DNA from: Paracidovorax wautersii
Lineage (GTDB): Bacteria > Pseudomonadota > Gammaproteobacteria > Burkholderiales > Burkholderiaceae_C
DNA length: 64,000 bases
NCBI RefSeq assembly: GCF_031453675.1
Contig: NZ_JAVIZX010000001.1
Span: forward strand, 1,426,001-1,490,000
Reading direction: 5' to 3'
Position 1 is the stretch's first letter. Each line of letters opens with the position of its first letter. The position numbers and the translations under genes were made by a program. Of this stretch, positions 1-11,646 are shown piece by piece. The notes beneath the pieces are model-generated. The model saw nothing but the letters and a program-made list of their open reading frames with translations. It was not told where the DNA came from and ran no database searches.

Positions 1-2
1 GT

Positions 3-821
3 CTGGCAATGGACAGCCTCAAACGGCTGGCAGGCGGCGCGTTCAGCTTGCACTTCGTCCTGCTGCTCGCAGCGGCGAATTTCCCCAAGCCGCTGTTCGA
101 CCATTTCGTGGCGCAGCTGGAGAGCTTCCTCTTCTACTACATCTTCACCAAGACACCGACCAAGGATCTAGAACGCAGCTTCTCCCAGTGGGCCGACGAG
201 CTGCGCGTGATTGCTGAGACCGGCGATCCGGTGAAACAGAAGGTGCAGCTTAACGCGTTCATTGCCGAGCGCTTCGAGAAGAACATGGCGGGCAAATCAC
301 AGGAGCTGGCCGACGCCCTCAAGCGTTTCACCCTGTACTCGATGCAGCAGTACCGCACGCGTTATCTGTTGGCGCGCCTGACGCAGCACGTCGATATGGC
401 TTTCAGCGGGCTGAAGGCGCCAGGCAGCCTGGAGCCGTTCACCAATCTGGAAATCGAGCACATCCTGCCCAACAAGCCAGAGGACGATCTGCGCAGCAAG
501 TGGGCTACGGAGAATCCGGGGATGGCCTACGACGACTTCAAGAACCGATTGGGCAATCTGACTTTGCTGGAGAAGCCCATCAACATCGTCGCAGGCAATG
601 ATTTCTACACGGCCAAGCAGATCGAATACAGCAAGAGCGGCAACTATCTGACTCGCAGTCTGGTGGCGCTGACCGACGTTGGGCAAAACACGTCCATCTC
701 GCGGATTAACGCAAAGCTGGAGGCTTTCCCTGCGTGGAATGCGGCAAGCATCGAACAAAGGCACGCAACGCTTATAGCGTTGGCGCAGGACGTCTGGAAG
801 ACCAACGCCATCGATGTCTAG
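3..821 (+). CDS. C-terminal part of a DUF262/DUF1524-type (GmrSD-like) HNH protein, cut by window start
   Basis: The reading frame is open to the first base, so the true start lies upstream; 273 codons are visible. The second half carries the DUF1524/HNH-type pattern seen at the end of DUF262 proteins: 'NLEIEHILPNK' (counting from the first visible Met, His is about residue 151) followed by 'NRLGNLTLLEKPIN'. Known members include type IV restriction (GmrSD) and other defence nucleases, where the HNH part cuts DNA and an N-terminal ParB-like DUF262 part binds or hydrolyses nucleotide. That N-terminal part is outside the window, so activity cannot be judged. It converges on gyrB, from which it is separated by about 390 bases. 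Family assignment is good, exact function unknown. Confidence 0.7.
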   Translation: MAMDSLKRLAGGAFSLHFVLLLAAANFPKPLFDHFVAQLESFLFYYIFTKTPTKDLERSFSQWADELRVIAETGDPVKQKVQLNAFIAERFEKNMAGKSQELADALKRFTLYSMQQYRTRYLLARLTQHVDMAFSGLKAPGSLEPFTNLEIEHILPNKPEDDLRSKWATENPGMAYDDFKNRLGNLTLLEKPINIVAGNDFYTAKQIEYSKSGNYLTRSLVALTDVGQNTSISRINAKLEAFPAWNAASIEQRHATLIALAQDVWKTNAIDV

Positions 822-1215
822 TCAAAGGGGGGGCGGCACTGCGCTCACTTGTAACCTGCCCGAGAGCAAAAGCCGATGACCAGGTCGGCGTCGTTGGCTC
901 AGGGTTACCTGGTGCAGCCAGCCGAATGACCGGACCTATTCGAAGCAGGCGTCCAGACCGCCTCACGAATGAACCCAAACAACCTCAAGCTGCCCACCAT
1001 TGCTCGCGCAACTTCAAAAATCAAGAAGCTATTGATCTAAGTGTTACGACTGCCCCCGCGACAAAAAAGGCGCTTCAGATGAGCGCCTTTTCCATTTTCT
1101 CTAACTGCACTGTTGCACTAACTTGGCAAAGTTTGCACTTTCTCTGTTTGAGAGGACATGCAGCGAGATTTGCAAATAGTGAGAATATTTGCAAGATCAA
1201 TGAGAACCTACAGAC
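822..1215. other. Intergenic region between the HNH protein and gyrB, relatively AT-rich
   Basis: About 390 bases between two converging genes. It contains the gyrB terminator and, from about 1095 to 1215, a stretch clearly richer in A+T than its surroundings, with two short 'atttgcaa' words near 1169 and 1188. A fragment 'gctattgat' near 1028 resembles one end of the interspersed palindromic repeat of this window but is too short to call. No open frame of note. Confidence 0.5.
1063..1093 (-). terminator. Intrinsic terminator of gyrB
   Basis: A perfect 10-bp inverted repeat, aaaaggcgct / agcgcctttt (1065-1074 and 1082-1091), encloses a 7-base loop. Read on the minus strand, the direction of gyrB, the stem ends in a run of six T. 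It lies about 125 bases beyond the gyrB stop and could also stop transcription arriving from the left. Confidence 0.8.
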
Positions 1216-3879
<2,664 letters not shown>

Positions 3880-3895
3880 TCATTCAATAAGAGTC

Positions 3896-3971
3896 AAATA
3901 TGCCTCTGGCGCCCTACCCAAAAGCGCTTGCAGCTATCAAAATAATAGTGCAAGCCTGCAGGGCGCCAGAG
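3896..3971 (-). repeat. Interspersed palindromic repeat (copy 1) between dnaN and gyrB
   Basis: The most structured copy of the window's repeat family. A perfect 12-bp outer inverted repeat (ctctggcgccct at 3904-3915, agggcgccagag at 3960-3971) encloses an inner stem gcttgca / tgcaagc (3926-3932, 3949-3955) that continues as ctat / atag. On the minus strand it would form a long hairpin in the dnaN-gyrB mRNA, but there is no T run after it, so it may be an attenuating or stabilising structure rather than a classical terminator. Confidence 0.75.
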
Positions 3972-3977
3972 CCGCCG

Positions 3978-5096
3978 TCAGATGCGCATCGGCATCACGA
4001 CGTACTTGAAGGTGTCGTTCTCGGGAATGGTCAGCAGCGCGGAGCTGTTGCCGTCCGACAGCTCCACCTTCACCATGTCCTGGCCCATGTTGGCCAGCGC
4101 GTCGATGAGGTAGGTGACGTTGAAACCGATCTCGATGGTGTCGCCGCCGTAGTCGATGTCCAGCTCGTCCACGGCCTCTTCCTGCTCGGCGTTGTTGGAC
4201 GCCACGCGCAGGGTGCCGGGCTCGAGGTTCAGGCGCACGCCCTTGAACTTGTCGCTGGTCATGATGGCGGTGCGCTGCAGGCTGGCCAGCAGCGGCGCGC
4301 GGCCCAGGGTGACGCTGTTCTTGTGGTTCTTGGGGATCACGCGGTTGTAGTCGGGGAACTTGCCCTCGACCAGCTTGGTGACGAACTCCATGCCGCCGAA
4401 GGTGAACTTCGCCTGGTTGTTGGCGAACTGCATCTCGATGTGGGGCTGGTTCTCGCCGCCCGCGTCCGACAGCAGGCGCTGCAGTTCCAGCACGGTCTTG
4501 CGCGGCAGGATGACTTCCTGCTTGGGCACTTCCACATCCAGCGTGGCGCTGGCGAAGGCCAGGCGGTGGCCGTCGGTGGCCACCAGGCTCAGCGTATTGC
4601 CCTCGGCCACGAACAGGATGCCGTTGAGGTAGTAGCGGATGTCCTGCACCGCCATGGCGAACGACACCTGGCCCAGCAGGTCCTTCAGCACCTTCTGCGG
4701 CACGCTGAACGCGGGGCCGAAGGCGGCCGATTCCTGCACCAGGGGGAAGTCTTCAGCGGGCAGCGACTGCAGCGTGAAGCGGCTCTTGCCGCCCTTGAGC
4801 ACCAGCTTGGCGGCCTGCGATTCCAGGCTCACGGTCTGGTCGCCGGGCATGGTCTTCAGGATGTCGATCAGCTTGCGCGCGCCCACCGTGGTGGTGAAGT
4901 CGCCCGTGTCGCCGCCCAGCTCGGCTGTGGTGCGGATCTGGATCTCCAGATCGCTGGTCGTGAGCTGCAGCGCATTGCCCGTCTTGCGGATCAGCACATT
5001 GGCCAGGATGGGCAGCGTGTGCCGGCGTTCGACGATACCGGACACCGACTGCAGAACTGCGAGAACCTTGTCTTGTGTTGCCTTCAGGACAATCAT
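3978..5096 (-). CDS. dnaN: DNA polymerase III beta subunit (sliding clamp)
   Basis: Ring-shaped processivity clamp that tethers DNA polymerase III and many repair enzymes to DNA. 372 residues from the ATG at 5096, the usual length for DnaN; the N-terminus '[16 protein letters not shown]' and the C-terminus '[13 protein letters not shown]' are both typical, the latter being part of the hydrophobic pocket region. The frame is open 18 codons further upstream to another ATG at 5150, but that extension has no family counterpart, and a purine-rich AAGGG sits about 12 bases before 5096. It lies 132 bases after dnaA and before gyrB on the same strand. Confidence 0.97.
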   Translation of the reverse strand: MIVLKATQDKVLAVLQSVSGIVERRHTLPILANVLIRKTGNALQLTTSDLEIQIRTTAELGGDTGDFTTTVGARKLIDILKTMPGDQTVSLESQAAKLVLKGGKSRFTLQSLPAEDFPLVQESAAFGPAFSVPQKVLKDLLGQVSFAMAVQDIRYYLNGILFVAEGNTLSLVATDGHRLAFASATLDVEVPKQEVILPRKTVLELQRLLSDAGGENQPHIEMQFANNQAKFTFGGMEFVTKLVEGKFPDYNRVIPKNHKNSVTLGRAPLLASLQRTAIMTSDKFKGVRLNLEPGTLRVASNNAEQEEAVDELDIDYGGDTIEIGFNVTYLIDALANMGQDMVKVELSDGNSSALLTIPENDTFKYVVMPMRI

Positions 5097-5228
5097 GTCG
5101 TCAACCCTTGGTGGTTTTAGGAAGCGTGTTCGGACGGCGGCATGGGCCATGCCCCCTCATGCCGTCCAACACGCCATTTTGCCCCCGAACGGAGCGGTTT
5201 CCGGAAGGGTGCGCGGGCCACGCTGGGC

Positions 5229-6653
5229 TCAACCCTTCAAGGTCTGTTCCAGCACGTGCAGTTGCTGGTTCAGCTCGGTCAGCTGCTGGCGCTCGCCGGC
5301 GATCTTGCGCACGGCATGCAGCACGGTGGTGTGGTCCCGCCCGCCGAACAATTCTCCGATTTCGGGAAGACTCTTCTGCGTCAGCTCCTTGGCCAGGTAC
5401 ATGGCGATCTGGCGCGGCCGGGCGATGCTGGCGGGGCGCTTCTTGCTGTACATGTCCGCCACCTTGATCTTGTAGTAGTCGGCGACGGTCTTCTGGATGT
5501 TCTCCACGCTGATCTGCCGGTTCTGGATCGACAGCAGATCGCGCAGGGCCTCGCGCGCCAGCTGGATGGAGACTTCCTTCTGGTTGAAGCGCGAATACGC
5601 CAGGATCTTGCGCAACGCGCCTTCCAGCTCGCGCACGTTGGAGCGCACGTTCTTGGCGACGAAGAAGGCCACCTCTTCCGGCATCTCGGCGCTCTCGGCG
5701 CGGGCCTTGTTGATCAGGATGGCCACGCGCATCTCCAGCTCGGGCGGCTCCAGCGCCACCGTCAGGCCGGAATCGAAACGTGACACCAGCCGGTCGTGGA
5801 TGTTGGTCAGGCCCTTGGGATAGGTGTCCGACGTCATCACGATGTGGCTCTTCTTGGTCAGCAGGGCCTCGAACGCGTTGAAGAATTCTTCCTGCGTGCG
5901 GTCCTTGTTGGCGAAGAACTGCACGTCGTCGATCAGCAGCAGATCGAGCGAGTGGTAGCGCTCCTTGAACTCGTCGAAGGTGCGGCGCTGGTACGCCTTA
6001 ACCACATCCGACACGAACTGCTCCGCATGGATGTAGAGAACTTTGGCGTCCGCCTTGTCCTGCAGCAGGCGGTTGCCCACCGCGTGCATCAGATGGGTCT
6101 TGCCCAGGCCGACGCCGCCGTAGATGAACAGCGGGTTGTACAGGTGGCCGGGCGAGCCGGCCACGTGCATGGCCGCGGAGCGCGCCATGCGGTTGGCCGT
6201 GCCCTCCACCAGCGTCTCGAAGGTGAGCGCCGGGTTCAGGCGGGTACGGAAGGCACCGGCACCGGGCGCGGCCTCGTCCGGAGCGGCGGAAGGCAGGGCC
6301 TCGCTGGGCGCGGAAGGTTCGGCGGCAGCAGGGCGAATGAACGTCCTGACAACGGATTCCCGCTGAGCGAGCGCTAACTCAAGCGTCACGGGCTGGCCGT
6401 ACAGGCCTTCCAGCAACGAGGCGATGCGGCCGGCGTACTGGGCACGGATCCAGTCGAGCTTGAAGCGGTTGGCCACCAGCAGCGTGACCTTGCTGAAGTC
6501 GGGTGCGACCTGTGCCGTCAGGGGCTTGATCCAGGTGTTGAACTGCTGTTCGGGGAGGTCCTGTGCGAGCTGTTCCGCGCAGGCTTGCCACAGCCCCTGG
6601 CCGGCATCGTCTTCGGCATCGTGGCGGGGGCTGCGAGAGGGTTCCTCGGTCAT
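5229..6653 (-). CDS. dnaA: Chromosomal replication initiator protein DnaA
   Basis: AAA+ protein that binds DnaA boxes and melts the origin. 474 residues. Domain I (about 20-90, '[21 protein letters not shown]') is the protein-interaction part, followed by a low-complexity Ala/Pro linker (about 108-135). Domain III has Walker A 'GGVGLGKTH' (179-187) and Walker B '[10 protein letters not shown]' (238-247). Domain IV has the DnaA signature '[17 protein letters not shown]' for box recognition. First gene of the leftward dnaA-dnaN-gyrB series. Its probable promoter overlaps a perfect DnaA box, consistent with autorepression. Confidence 0.98.
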   Translation of the reverse strand: MTEEPSRSPRHDAEDDAGQGLWQACAEQLAQDLPEQQFNTWIKPLTAQVAPDFSKVTLLVANRFKLDWIRAQYAGRIASLLEGLYGQPVTLELALAQRESVVRTFIRPAAAEPSAPSEALPSAAPDEAAPGAGAFRTRLNPALTFETLVEGTANRMARSAAMHVAGSPGHLYNPLFIYGGVGLGKTHLMHAVGNRLLQDKADAKVLYIHAEQFVSDVVKAYQRRTFDEFKERYHSLDLLLIDDVQFFANKDRTQEEFFNAFEALLTKKSHIVMTSDTYPKGLTNIHDRLVSRFDSGLTVALEPPELEMRVAILINKARAESAEMPEEVAFFVAKNVRSNVRELEGALRKILAYSRFNQKEVSIQLAREALRDLLSIQNRQISVENIQKTVADYYKIKVADMYSKKRPASIARPRQIAMYLAKELTQKSLPEIGELFGGRDHTTVLHAVRKIAGERQQLTELNQQLHVLEQTLKG

Positions 6654-6700
6654 TGCGGGTGTTTTCTTGTTGTGGATAGAGGAACGGTACGAGGCGGCGG

Positions 6701-6729
6701 ATTGTAGCTTGTCAAGGAGTTATCCACAA
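6701..6729 (-). promoter_or_regulatory. Putative dnaA promoter overlapping a DnaA box
   Basis: On the minus strand, TTGTGG (6729-6724) and TACAAT (6706-6701) are separated by 17 bases, a sigma-70 arrangement with a weak -35. The -35 element lies inside the perfect DnaA box at 6720-6728, so bound DnaA would cover the promoter. Confidence 0.5.
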
Positions 6730-6816
6730 CCGGACGGGCCGGGTGCCCGCGCCCTCTGGCGGGCCTTTGCGGCGCCCGGCAAAGGCCTTCGCCAAGGCTG
6801 CCTGAAGTAAAGGGCA

Positions 6817-6845
6817 TTGCCACCGCCGGGCAGTCCTGCAATAAT
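6817..6845 (+). promoter_or_regulatory. Putative promoter of the rpmH-rnpA-yidD-yidC operon
   Basis: TTGCCA (6817-6822) and AATAAT (6840-6845) are separated by exactly 17 bases, and the -10 is preceded by TGC, giving an extended -10. The start would be near 6852, leaving a leader of about 115 bases before rpmH. Confidence 0.6.
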
Positions 6846-6969
6846 CGCGGGTTTCCCTGGATGCGTTCAGGGTGATCCAGTCCGGGCGGCTGCTTCGTGA
6901 GGCAGTTTCCAGGCGGGCGATGGCCGATCGAAGCCGCGCCTGTAACCGAACCCTCAAGGAATAGACCAA

Positions 6970-7104
6970 ATGAAACGTACCTACCAGCCTTCCAAGACGC
7001 GCCGTGCCCGCACCCATGGTTTCCTCGTGCGCATGAAGACGCGCGGCGGCCGCGCCGTGATCAACGCTCGCCGCGCCAAGGGCCGCAAGCGTCTGGCCGT
7101 CTAA
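6970..7104 (+). CDS. rpmH: 50S ribosomal protein L34
   Basis: 44-residue very basic protein of the large ribosomal subunit. The sequence begins '[18 protein letters not shown]' and ends '[11 protein letters not shown]', the canonical L34. A good Shine-Dalgarno AAGGA lies nine bases before the ATG. First gene of the rpmH-rnpA-yidD-yidC series that runs rightward from the origin spacer. Confidence 0.97.
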   Translation: MKRTYQPSKTRRARTHGFLVRMKTRGGRAVINARRAKGRKRLAV

Positions 7105-7176
7105 GGCCCAGGCCGTTCGGCTTTCGGCCCGCTCCGGTTTGCGCCGTCAGGTCTCCCAGACGGGAACGCAGCTGCC

Positions 7177-7671
7177 ATGCAACGGCTGAAAACCCGCCCC
7201 CAGTTCCAGGCCGCCATGGCCGGAGGCACGGTCTCCCGTACGGCGCATTTCGCGCTGCACCGATTGGGACTGGACGCCGCTGGCGCTCTCCCGGCACCGC
7301 CTTCCACAGGGCCCGGCCCCTTGCCATCCGTGCAAGGGCCGCAGGCCCTGTTTGGCGTTCCTGGCCAGCCGGGCGCTGCGCTGTGGCTGGGTGCCATGGT
7401 GCCCAAACGCTGGGCCCGTCGCGCCGTGACGCGCAACACCATCAAGCGGCAGATCTATGCAGTGGCCGCGGCTTACGAGCTGCAGCTGCCGCTGGCCGCG
7501 CATGTGGTGCGCCTGCGCTCCGGTTTCGACCGCAAGCAGTTCGTGAGCGCGACATCCGATGCGCTGCGGCTGGCGGTGCGCACCGAGCTGCAGCAGCTGT
7601 TCGCCCACGCGGTGCGCAAGGAGCGCGCCCCGGCGCCCGTGCCGCGTCCCGCAGCGGAGGCCCTGCCATGA
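7177..7671 (+). CDS. rnpA: Ribonuclease P protein component
   Basis: Basic protein cofactor of the RNase P ribozyme that matures tRNA 5' ends. The family core is clear in the second half: 'RRAVTRNTIKRQIY' is the RNR-type RNA-binding motif, followed by 'VVRLRSGFDRK'. At 164 residues it is longer than the usual 115-130, because a Pro/Gly/Ala-rich stretch of roughly 40 residues (about 33-70) is inserted between the first strand and the core; I infer this is a lineage-specific loop. The stop codon overlaps the start of yidD by four bases. Confidence 0.93.
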   Translation: MQRLKTRPQFQAAMAGGTVSRTAHFALHRLGLDAAGALPAPPSTGPGPLPSVQGPQALFGVPGQPGAALWLGAMVPKRWARRAVTRNTIKRQIYAVAAAYELQLPLAAHVVRLRSGFDRKQFVSATSDALRLAVRTELQQLFAHAVRKERAPAPVPRPAAEALP

Positions 7672-7961
7672 TGCAGGCGCTGTTGATGGGCATCGTGCGC
7701 GGCTACCGCCTGCTGCTCAGCCCATGGCTCGGGTCGGCCTGCCGGTTCGAACCCACGTGCTCGGCGTATTCGCTGCAGGCGCTGGAGCGCCACGGTGCCG
7801 CCGGCGGCAGCTACCTCACCCTGCGCCGGCTGGCGCGATGCCATCCCTGGTGCGACGGCGGGCATGATCCCGTGCCGGAGGAGCTGCCCCGCGCGCTGCG
7901 GCTGTTCTCCCGGTTGGCGCCCTCCACTTCCCCCTCTTCCTCACCAAAGAAGACTTCATGA
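7668..7961 (+). CDS. yidD: Membrane protein insertion efficiency factor YidD
   Basis: 97-residue YidD family protein, a small membrane-associated helper of YidC-dependent insertion. Visible motifs: 'RGYRLLLSPWLGSACRFEPTCSAYSLQALERHG' region with the paired Cys around residues 28 and 34, and 'LRRLARCHPWCDGGHDPVP'. The start is placed at the first ATG of an ATGATG whose TGA ends rnpA; the end overlaps yidC by ATGA, so rnpA, yidD and yidC look translationally coupled. Confidence 0.93.
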   Translation: MMQALLMGIVRGYRLLLSPWLGSACRFEPTCSAYSLQALERHGAAGGSYLTLRRLARCHPWCDGGHDPVPEELPRALRLFSRLAPSTSPSSSPKKTS

Positions 7962-9664
7962 ACGACATTCGCCGCACCATCCTGTGGGTGATCTTTGGCT
8001 TTTCCATGGTTCTGCTGTGGGACAAGTGGCAGGTCCATAACGGACACAAGGCCACCTTCTTCCCTGCGCCCGCCGCGCAGACGGCGACGGCCCCTGCCGC
8101 GCCGGCCTCGGCGGCCAGCAGCAGCTCCGCGGCCGTGCCCACGGCCACGCCAGCGCCGGCCGTGGCAGGCGCGCAGCAGGTGCCGGGCGGTGCGTCCCAG
8201 CCTGCGGTGGCCACGCCCCGCGAGCGCGTGACGGTCACGACCGATGTGCTGCGCCTCACGTTCGACAGCGAGGGCGGCACGCTCACGCACGGCGAACTGC
8301 TCAAGTACCCGGAGATGGCCGACAAGAACAAGCCGTTCACCCTGCTCGACGAGAGCAGCCAGCGCGTGTACGTCGCGCAGACGGGCCTGATCGGCCCGGC
8401 CGGGCTGCCCACGCACAAGACGGCGATGGCCGTGGTGCCCGGCGCGCGTGAGCTGCGCGAGGGCGAGAACGAGCTGAGCATCCGCTTCGAGTCGCCCGAC
8501 CTGGGCGGCGTGAAGCTGGTCAAGACCTGGACCGTCAAGCGTGGCGGCTACGACATCGCCGTGAAGCACGAAGTGGTCAACACCGGTACGGCGCCCGTGT
8601 CGCCGCAGCTGTACCTGCAGCTGGTGCGCGACGGCAACAAGCCGCCGGGCGAGTCGTCGTTCTACTCCACCTTCACCGGCCCGGCCGTCTACACCGAAGC
8701 CAAGAAGTACCACAAGGTCGAGTTCAAGGACATCGAGAACGGCAAGGCCGAGATCGACAAGTCCTCCACCAACGGCTACGTGGCCATGGTGCAGCACTAC
8801 TTCGCCACGGCCTGGCTGCTGGGCGATGGCCTGCAGCGCGATCTGTTCGTGCGCAAGGTGGACACCAACCTGTATGCCGTCGGCATGATCACGCCGCTGG
8901 GCGAGATCGCTCCCGGCCAGGCCAAGGCCATCGACGCGCGCCTGTTCGCCGGCCCGCAGATCGAAACCATGATGGAGAAGCTCACCCCGGGCCTGGAACT
9001 GGTCAAGGACTACGGCTGGCTCACCATCCTGTCCAAGCCGCTGTACTGGCTGCTGGACCAGCTGCACAAGCTGCTCAACAACTGGGGTTGGTCCATCGTG
9101 GCGCTGGTGCTGCTGCTGAAGATCGCCTTCTACTGGCTCAACGCCAAGGCCTACGCATCGATGGCCAAGATGAAGGCCATCAACCCCAAGATCATGGAGA
9201 TGCGCGAGCGCCTGAAGGACAAGCCGCAGCAGATGCAGCAGGAGATGATGCGCATCTACCGCGAGGAGAAGGTCAACCCGATGGGCGGCTGCTTCCCCAT
9301 CATGATCCAGATCCCCGTGTTCATCGCGCTGTACTGGGTGCTGCTGTCCAGCGTGGAAATGCGCAACGCGCCCTGGATCGGCTGGATCACCGACCTGTCC
9401 TCGCCCGACCCGTACTTCATCCTGCCCTTGCTGATGACGGCCAGCTCGCTGCTGCAGACCGCGCTCAACCCCGCGCCGCCGGACCCGATGCAGGCCAAGA
9501 TGATGTGGTTCATGCCGCTGATCTTCAGCGTGATGTTCTTCTTCTTCCCGGCCGGCCTGGTGCTGTACTGGCTGACGAACAACATCCTGTCGATCGCCCA
9601 GCAGTGGATCATCAACACCCGCATGGGCGTGCCGCCGCAGTTCAACCTGCCAAAGTTCCGCTGA
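7958..9664 (+). CDS. yidC: Membrane protein insertase YidC
   Basis: Inserts and folds inner-membrane proteins, alone or with SecYEG. 568 residues: an N-terminal membrane anchor ('TILWVIFGFSMVLLWDKW'), an Ala/Pro-rich linker (about 30-85), the large periplasmic domain (about 90-340), and the conserved C-terminal insertase core with five membrane segments ('NPMGGCFPIMIQIPVFIALY', 'FMPLIFSVMFFFFPAGLVLY'). The hydrophilic-groove Arg lies in the first core helix region. Start overlaps yidD by four bases. Followed by a strong terminator, so mnmE downstream is a separate unit. Confidence 0.97.
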   Translation: MNDIRRTILWVIFGFSMVLLWDKWQVHNGHKATFFPAPAAQTATAPAAPASAASSSSAAVPTATPAPAVAGAQQVPGGASQPAVATPRERVTVTTDVLRLTFDSEGGTLTHGELLKYPEMADKNKPFTLLDESSQRVYVAQTGLIGPAGLPTHKTAMAVVPGARELREGENELSIRFESPDLGGVKLVKTWTVKRGGYDIAVKHEVVNTGTAPVSPQLYLQLVRDGNKPPGESSFYSTFTGPAVYTEAKKYHKVEFKDIENGKAEIDKSSTNGYVAMVQHYFATAWLLGDGLQRDLFVRKVDTNLYAVGMITPLGEIAPGQAKAIDARLFAGPQIETMMEKLTPGLELVKDYGWLTILSKPLYWLLDQLHKLLNNWGWSIVALVLLLKIAFYWLNAKAYASMAKMKAINPKIMEMRERLKDKPQQMQQEMMRIYREEKVNPMGGCFPIMIQIPVFIALYWVLLSSVEMRNAPWIGWITDLSSPDPYFILPLLMTASSLLQTALNPAPPDPMQAKMMWFMPLIFSVMFFFFPAGLVLYWLTNNILSIAQQWIINTRMGVPPQFNLPKFR

Positions 9665-9721
9665 GCCTCGCGCCCCCAACGTGACGGGCGCCGCATTCGC
9701 GGCGTCCTCCGTGTAATCCCT

Positions 9722-9752
9722 AGCGGCCACCTTCGGGTGGCCGCTGTCTTTT
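9722..9752 (+). terminator. Intrinsic terminator after yidC
   Basis: A perfect 10-bp stem agcggccacc / ggtggccgct (9722-9731, 9736-9745) with a TTCG tetraloop and the tail gtctttt. It ends the rpmH-yidC operon about 60 bases after the yidC stop. Confidence 0.9.
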
Positions 9753-9813
9753 GGGTACGTTCATTGCTAGTCTTGCGGCTTCCTTACTGAAACTGTTTTC
9801 GGAGGCTTGCTTG

Positions 9814-11400
9814 ATGAACCAGCGTTTGACTTTCACTCTCGGTGCCGTGGCCATGGCGGCCTTCATGGCAGCAGGTTCCGCCAGCGCCGCCACCATGCGC
9901 TGGGCCGGGGCGAATGACATCCTGACCGTGGACCCCCACGCGCAGAACCACCAGACCACGCACGCTTTCCTGCAGCAGGTGTACGAAAGCCTGGTGCGCT
10001 ACGACGAGAAGTACCAGATCCAGCCGGCCCTGGGCACGAAGTGGACGCAGGTCTCCCCGACGCAGGTGCGCTTCGAGCTGCGCAAGGGCGTCAAATTCCA
10101 CGACGGTGCGCCCTTCACGGCCGATGACGTGGTGTTCTCGCTCACCCGCGCCATGACGCCGCCGTCGAACATGCAGTCCGCCGTGCAGAGCATCAAGGAA
10201 GTGAAGAAGGTCGACGACTTCACCGTGGACCTGATCCTCAAGGGCCCGAGCCCCGTGCTGCTGCGCGAGCTGACCGAGGCGCGCATCATGAACAAGGCCT
10301 GGGCCGAGAAGAACAACTCGACCAAGGCGCAGGACTACGCAGGCAAGGAAGAGAATTTCGCCTCGCGCAACGCCAACGGCACGGGCCCGTTCAGTCTGGT
10401 GGGCTGGCAGCCCGACGTGAAGGTCACGCTCAAGAAGAACGCCAGCTGGTGGGACAAGCCCAAGGGCAACATCGACGAGGTGGTCTTCACGCCCATCAAG
10501 TCGGCCGCCACGCGCTCGGCCGCCCTCATCTCCGGCCAGGTCGACTTCGTGGTCGACCCACCGCCGCAGGACTTGGCCCGCATGAAGGCCAGCCCCGACA
10601 TCAAGCTGATCGAAGGCGCCGAGAACCGCACCATCTACCTGGGCCTGGACCAGTTCCGCGACGAACTGCCGGGCGCCGGCACGCCGGGCAAGAACCCGCT
10701 CAAGGACAAGCGCGTGCGCCAGGCCATGTACCAGGCCATCGACTCCGCCGGCATCCACAGCCGCACCATGCGCAACCTGTCGGTGCCCGCGGGCACCATG
10801 ATCGCGCCCATGGTCCACGGCTGGAGCAAGGCGCTCGACGAGCGCGCCGCCAAGTACGACGTGGAAGGCGCCAAGAAGCTGCTGGCCGATGCCGGCTACC
10901 CCAACGGGTTCTCGCTCAAGCTCGACTGCCCGAATGACCGCTACGTGAACGACGAAGCCATCTGCCAGGCCGTGACGGCCATGTGGACGCGCATCGGCAT
11001 CAAGACCACGCTGCAGGCCGCGCCCATGTCGCAGTTCGTCAGCCGCGTGATGAACAACGACGTCAACGCCTACCTGTTCGGCTGGGGCGTGGCCACGTTC
11101 GACGCGCTGTACTCGCTCGATTCGCTGATGTCCACCAAGGACGGCAAGAGCGCCGCCGGCGTGTACAACGGCGGCCGCTTCAGCGATGCCAAGCTCGACG
11201 GCATGATCGGCCAGATCAAGGTGGAGATGGACGCCGCCAAGCGCGACGCGCTGATCGCCGACGCGCTCAAGCTGGTCAAGGACGAGTACTACTACATCCC
11301 CCTGCACCACCAGATCCGCCCCTGGGCGATGCGCAAGGGCGTGGAGACGCAGCACCGCGCGGACGACCGCCCGATGCCGACCTGGACCACGATCAACTGA
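9814..11400 (+). CDS. ABC transporter substrate-binding protein, peptide/solute family 5 (DppA/OppA-like)
   Basis: 528-residue periplasmic binding protein for peptides or related solutes. It starts with a clear signal peptide ('MNQRLTFTLGAVAMAAFMAAGSASA', cleavage before Ala-Thr-Met). Family 5 signatures follow: 'ILTVDPHAQN', 'QQVYESLVRYD', 'FELRKGVKFHDGAPFTADDVVFSL' region and 'NANGTGPFSL'. The ATG at 9814 is chosen because GGAGG lies eight bases before it and it opens the signal peptide; a further in-frame Met at 9751 overlaps the upstream terminator. No permease or ATPase genes adjoin it, so its transporter must be encoded elsewhere, or the protein is an orphan. It separates yidC from mnmE, which are neighbours in many bacteria. 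Confidence 0.9.
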   Translation: MNQRLTFTLGAVAMAAFMAAGSASAATMRWAGANDILTVDPHAQNHQTTHAFLQQVYESLVRYDEKYQIQPALGTKWTQVSPTQVRFELRKGVKFHDGAPFTADDVVFSLTRAMTPPSNMQSAVQSIKEVKKVDDFTVDLILKGPSPVLLRELTEARIMNKAWAEKNNSTKAQDYAGKEENFASRNANGTGPFSLVGWQPDVKVTLKKNASWWDKPKGNIDEVVFTPIKSAATRSAALISGQVDFVVDPPPQDLARMKASPDIKLIEGAENRTIYLGLDQFRDELPGAGTPGKNPLKDKRVRQAMYQAIDSAGIHSRTMRNLSVPAGTMIAPMVHGWSKALDERAAKYDVEGAKKLLADAGYPNGFSLKLDCPNDRYVNDEAICQAVTAMWTRIGIKTTLQAAPMSQFVSRVMNNDVNAYLFGWGVATFDALYSLDSLMSTKDGKSAAGVYNGGRFSDAKLDGMIGQIKVEMDAAKRDALIADALKLVKDEYYYIPLHHQIRPWAMRKGVETQHRADDRPMPTWTTIN

Positions 11401-11426
11401 TCGGCCGCTGCAGGCAGTTCGTCAGT

Positions 11427-11530
11427 GCTATGCATTGAATAGCGCTTGGCGCTGGTGATGGCTGGGTTCTGAGGTCGTTTGATTCTCAAATCCAGTCAAC
11501 ACCAGCGCAGCCAGCTATTGTTTCAATAGC
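11427..11530. repeat. Interspersed palindromic repeat (copy 2, two facing halves)
   Basis: Two inverted half-copies: gctatgcattgaatagcgc at 11427-11445 and, facing it, a segment ending gctattgtttcaatagc (11514-11530). Both ends carry the gctat...atagc core of the family, with 'gcgctggtg' and 'caccagcgc' as matching arms. It fills most of the space between the binding-protein gene and mnmE. Confidence 0.6.
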
Positions 11531-11646
11531 GAAGCTGCCCCATCCAGGGCCCGCCCCGTGCGGGCCTTGTGCCGTGCGGCGGGCGGGGCGCGGGCTATCA
11601 TGCCCGTCCCCTTCCGCTCCCGGCCCCCGTGGCCCGCCGTGCTGCC

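Larger units (their letters stand above)
6654..6969. other. oriC-like dnaA-rpmH spacer
   Basis: 316 bases between the divergent dnaA and rpmH genes. It holds a perfect DnaA box TTATCCACA at 6720-6728 and a one-mismatch box on the other strand (TGTGGATAG, 6671-6679), plus the two divergent promoters. I see only these two convincing boxes and no obvious AT-rich unwinding region, so if this is the origin it is compact, or part of the origin lies elsewhere nearby. Confidence 0.6.

Noticed and set aside
7811-9730. 639-codon open frame opposite yidC
   Set aside because: Antisense shadow; composition is Arg/His/Ala/Gln-rich with no family motif.
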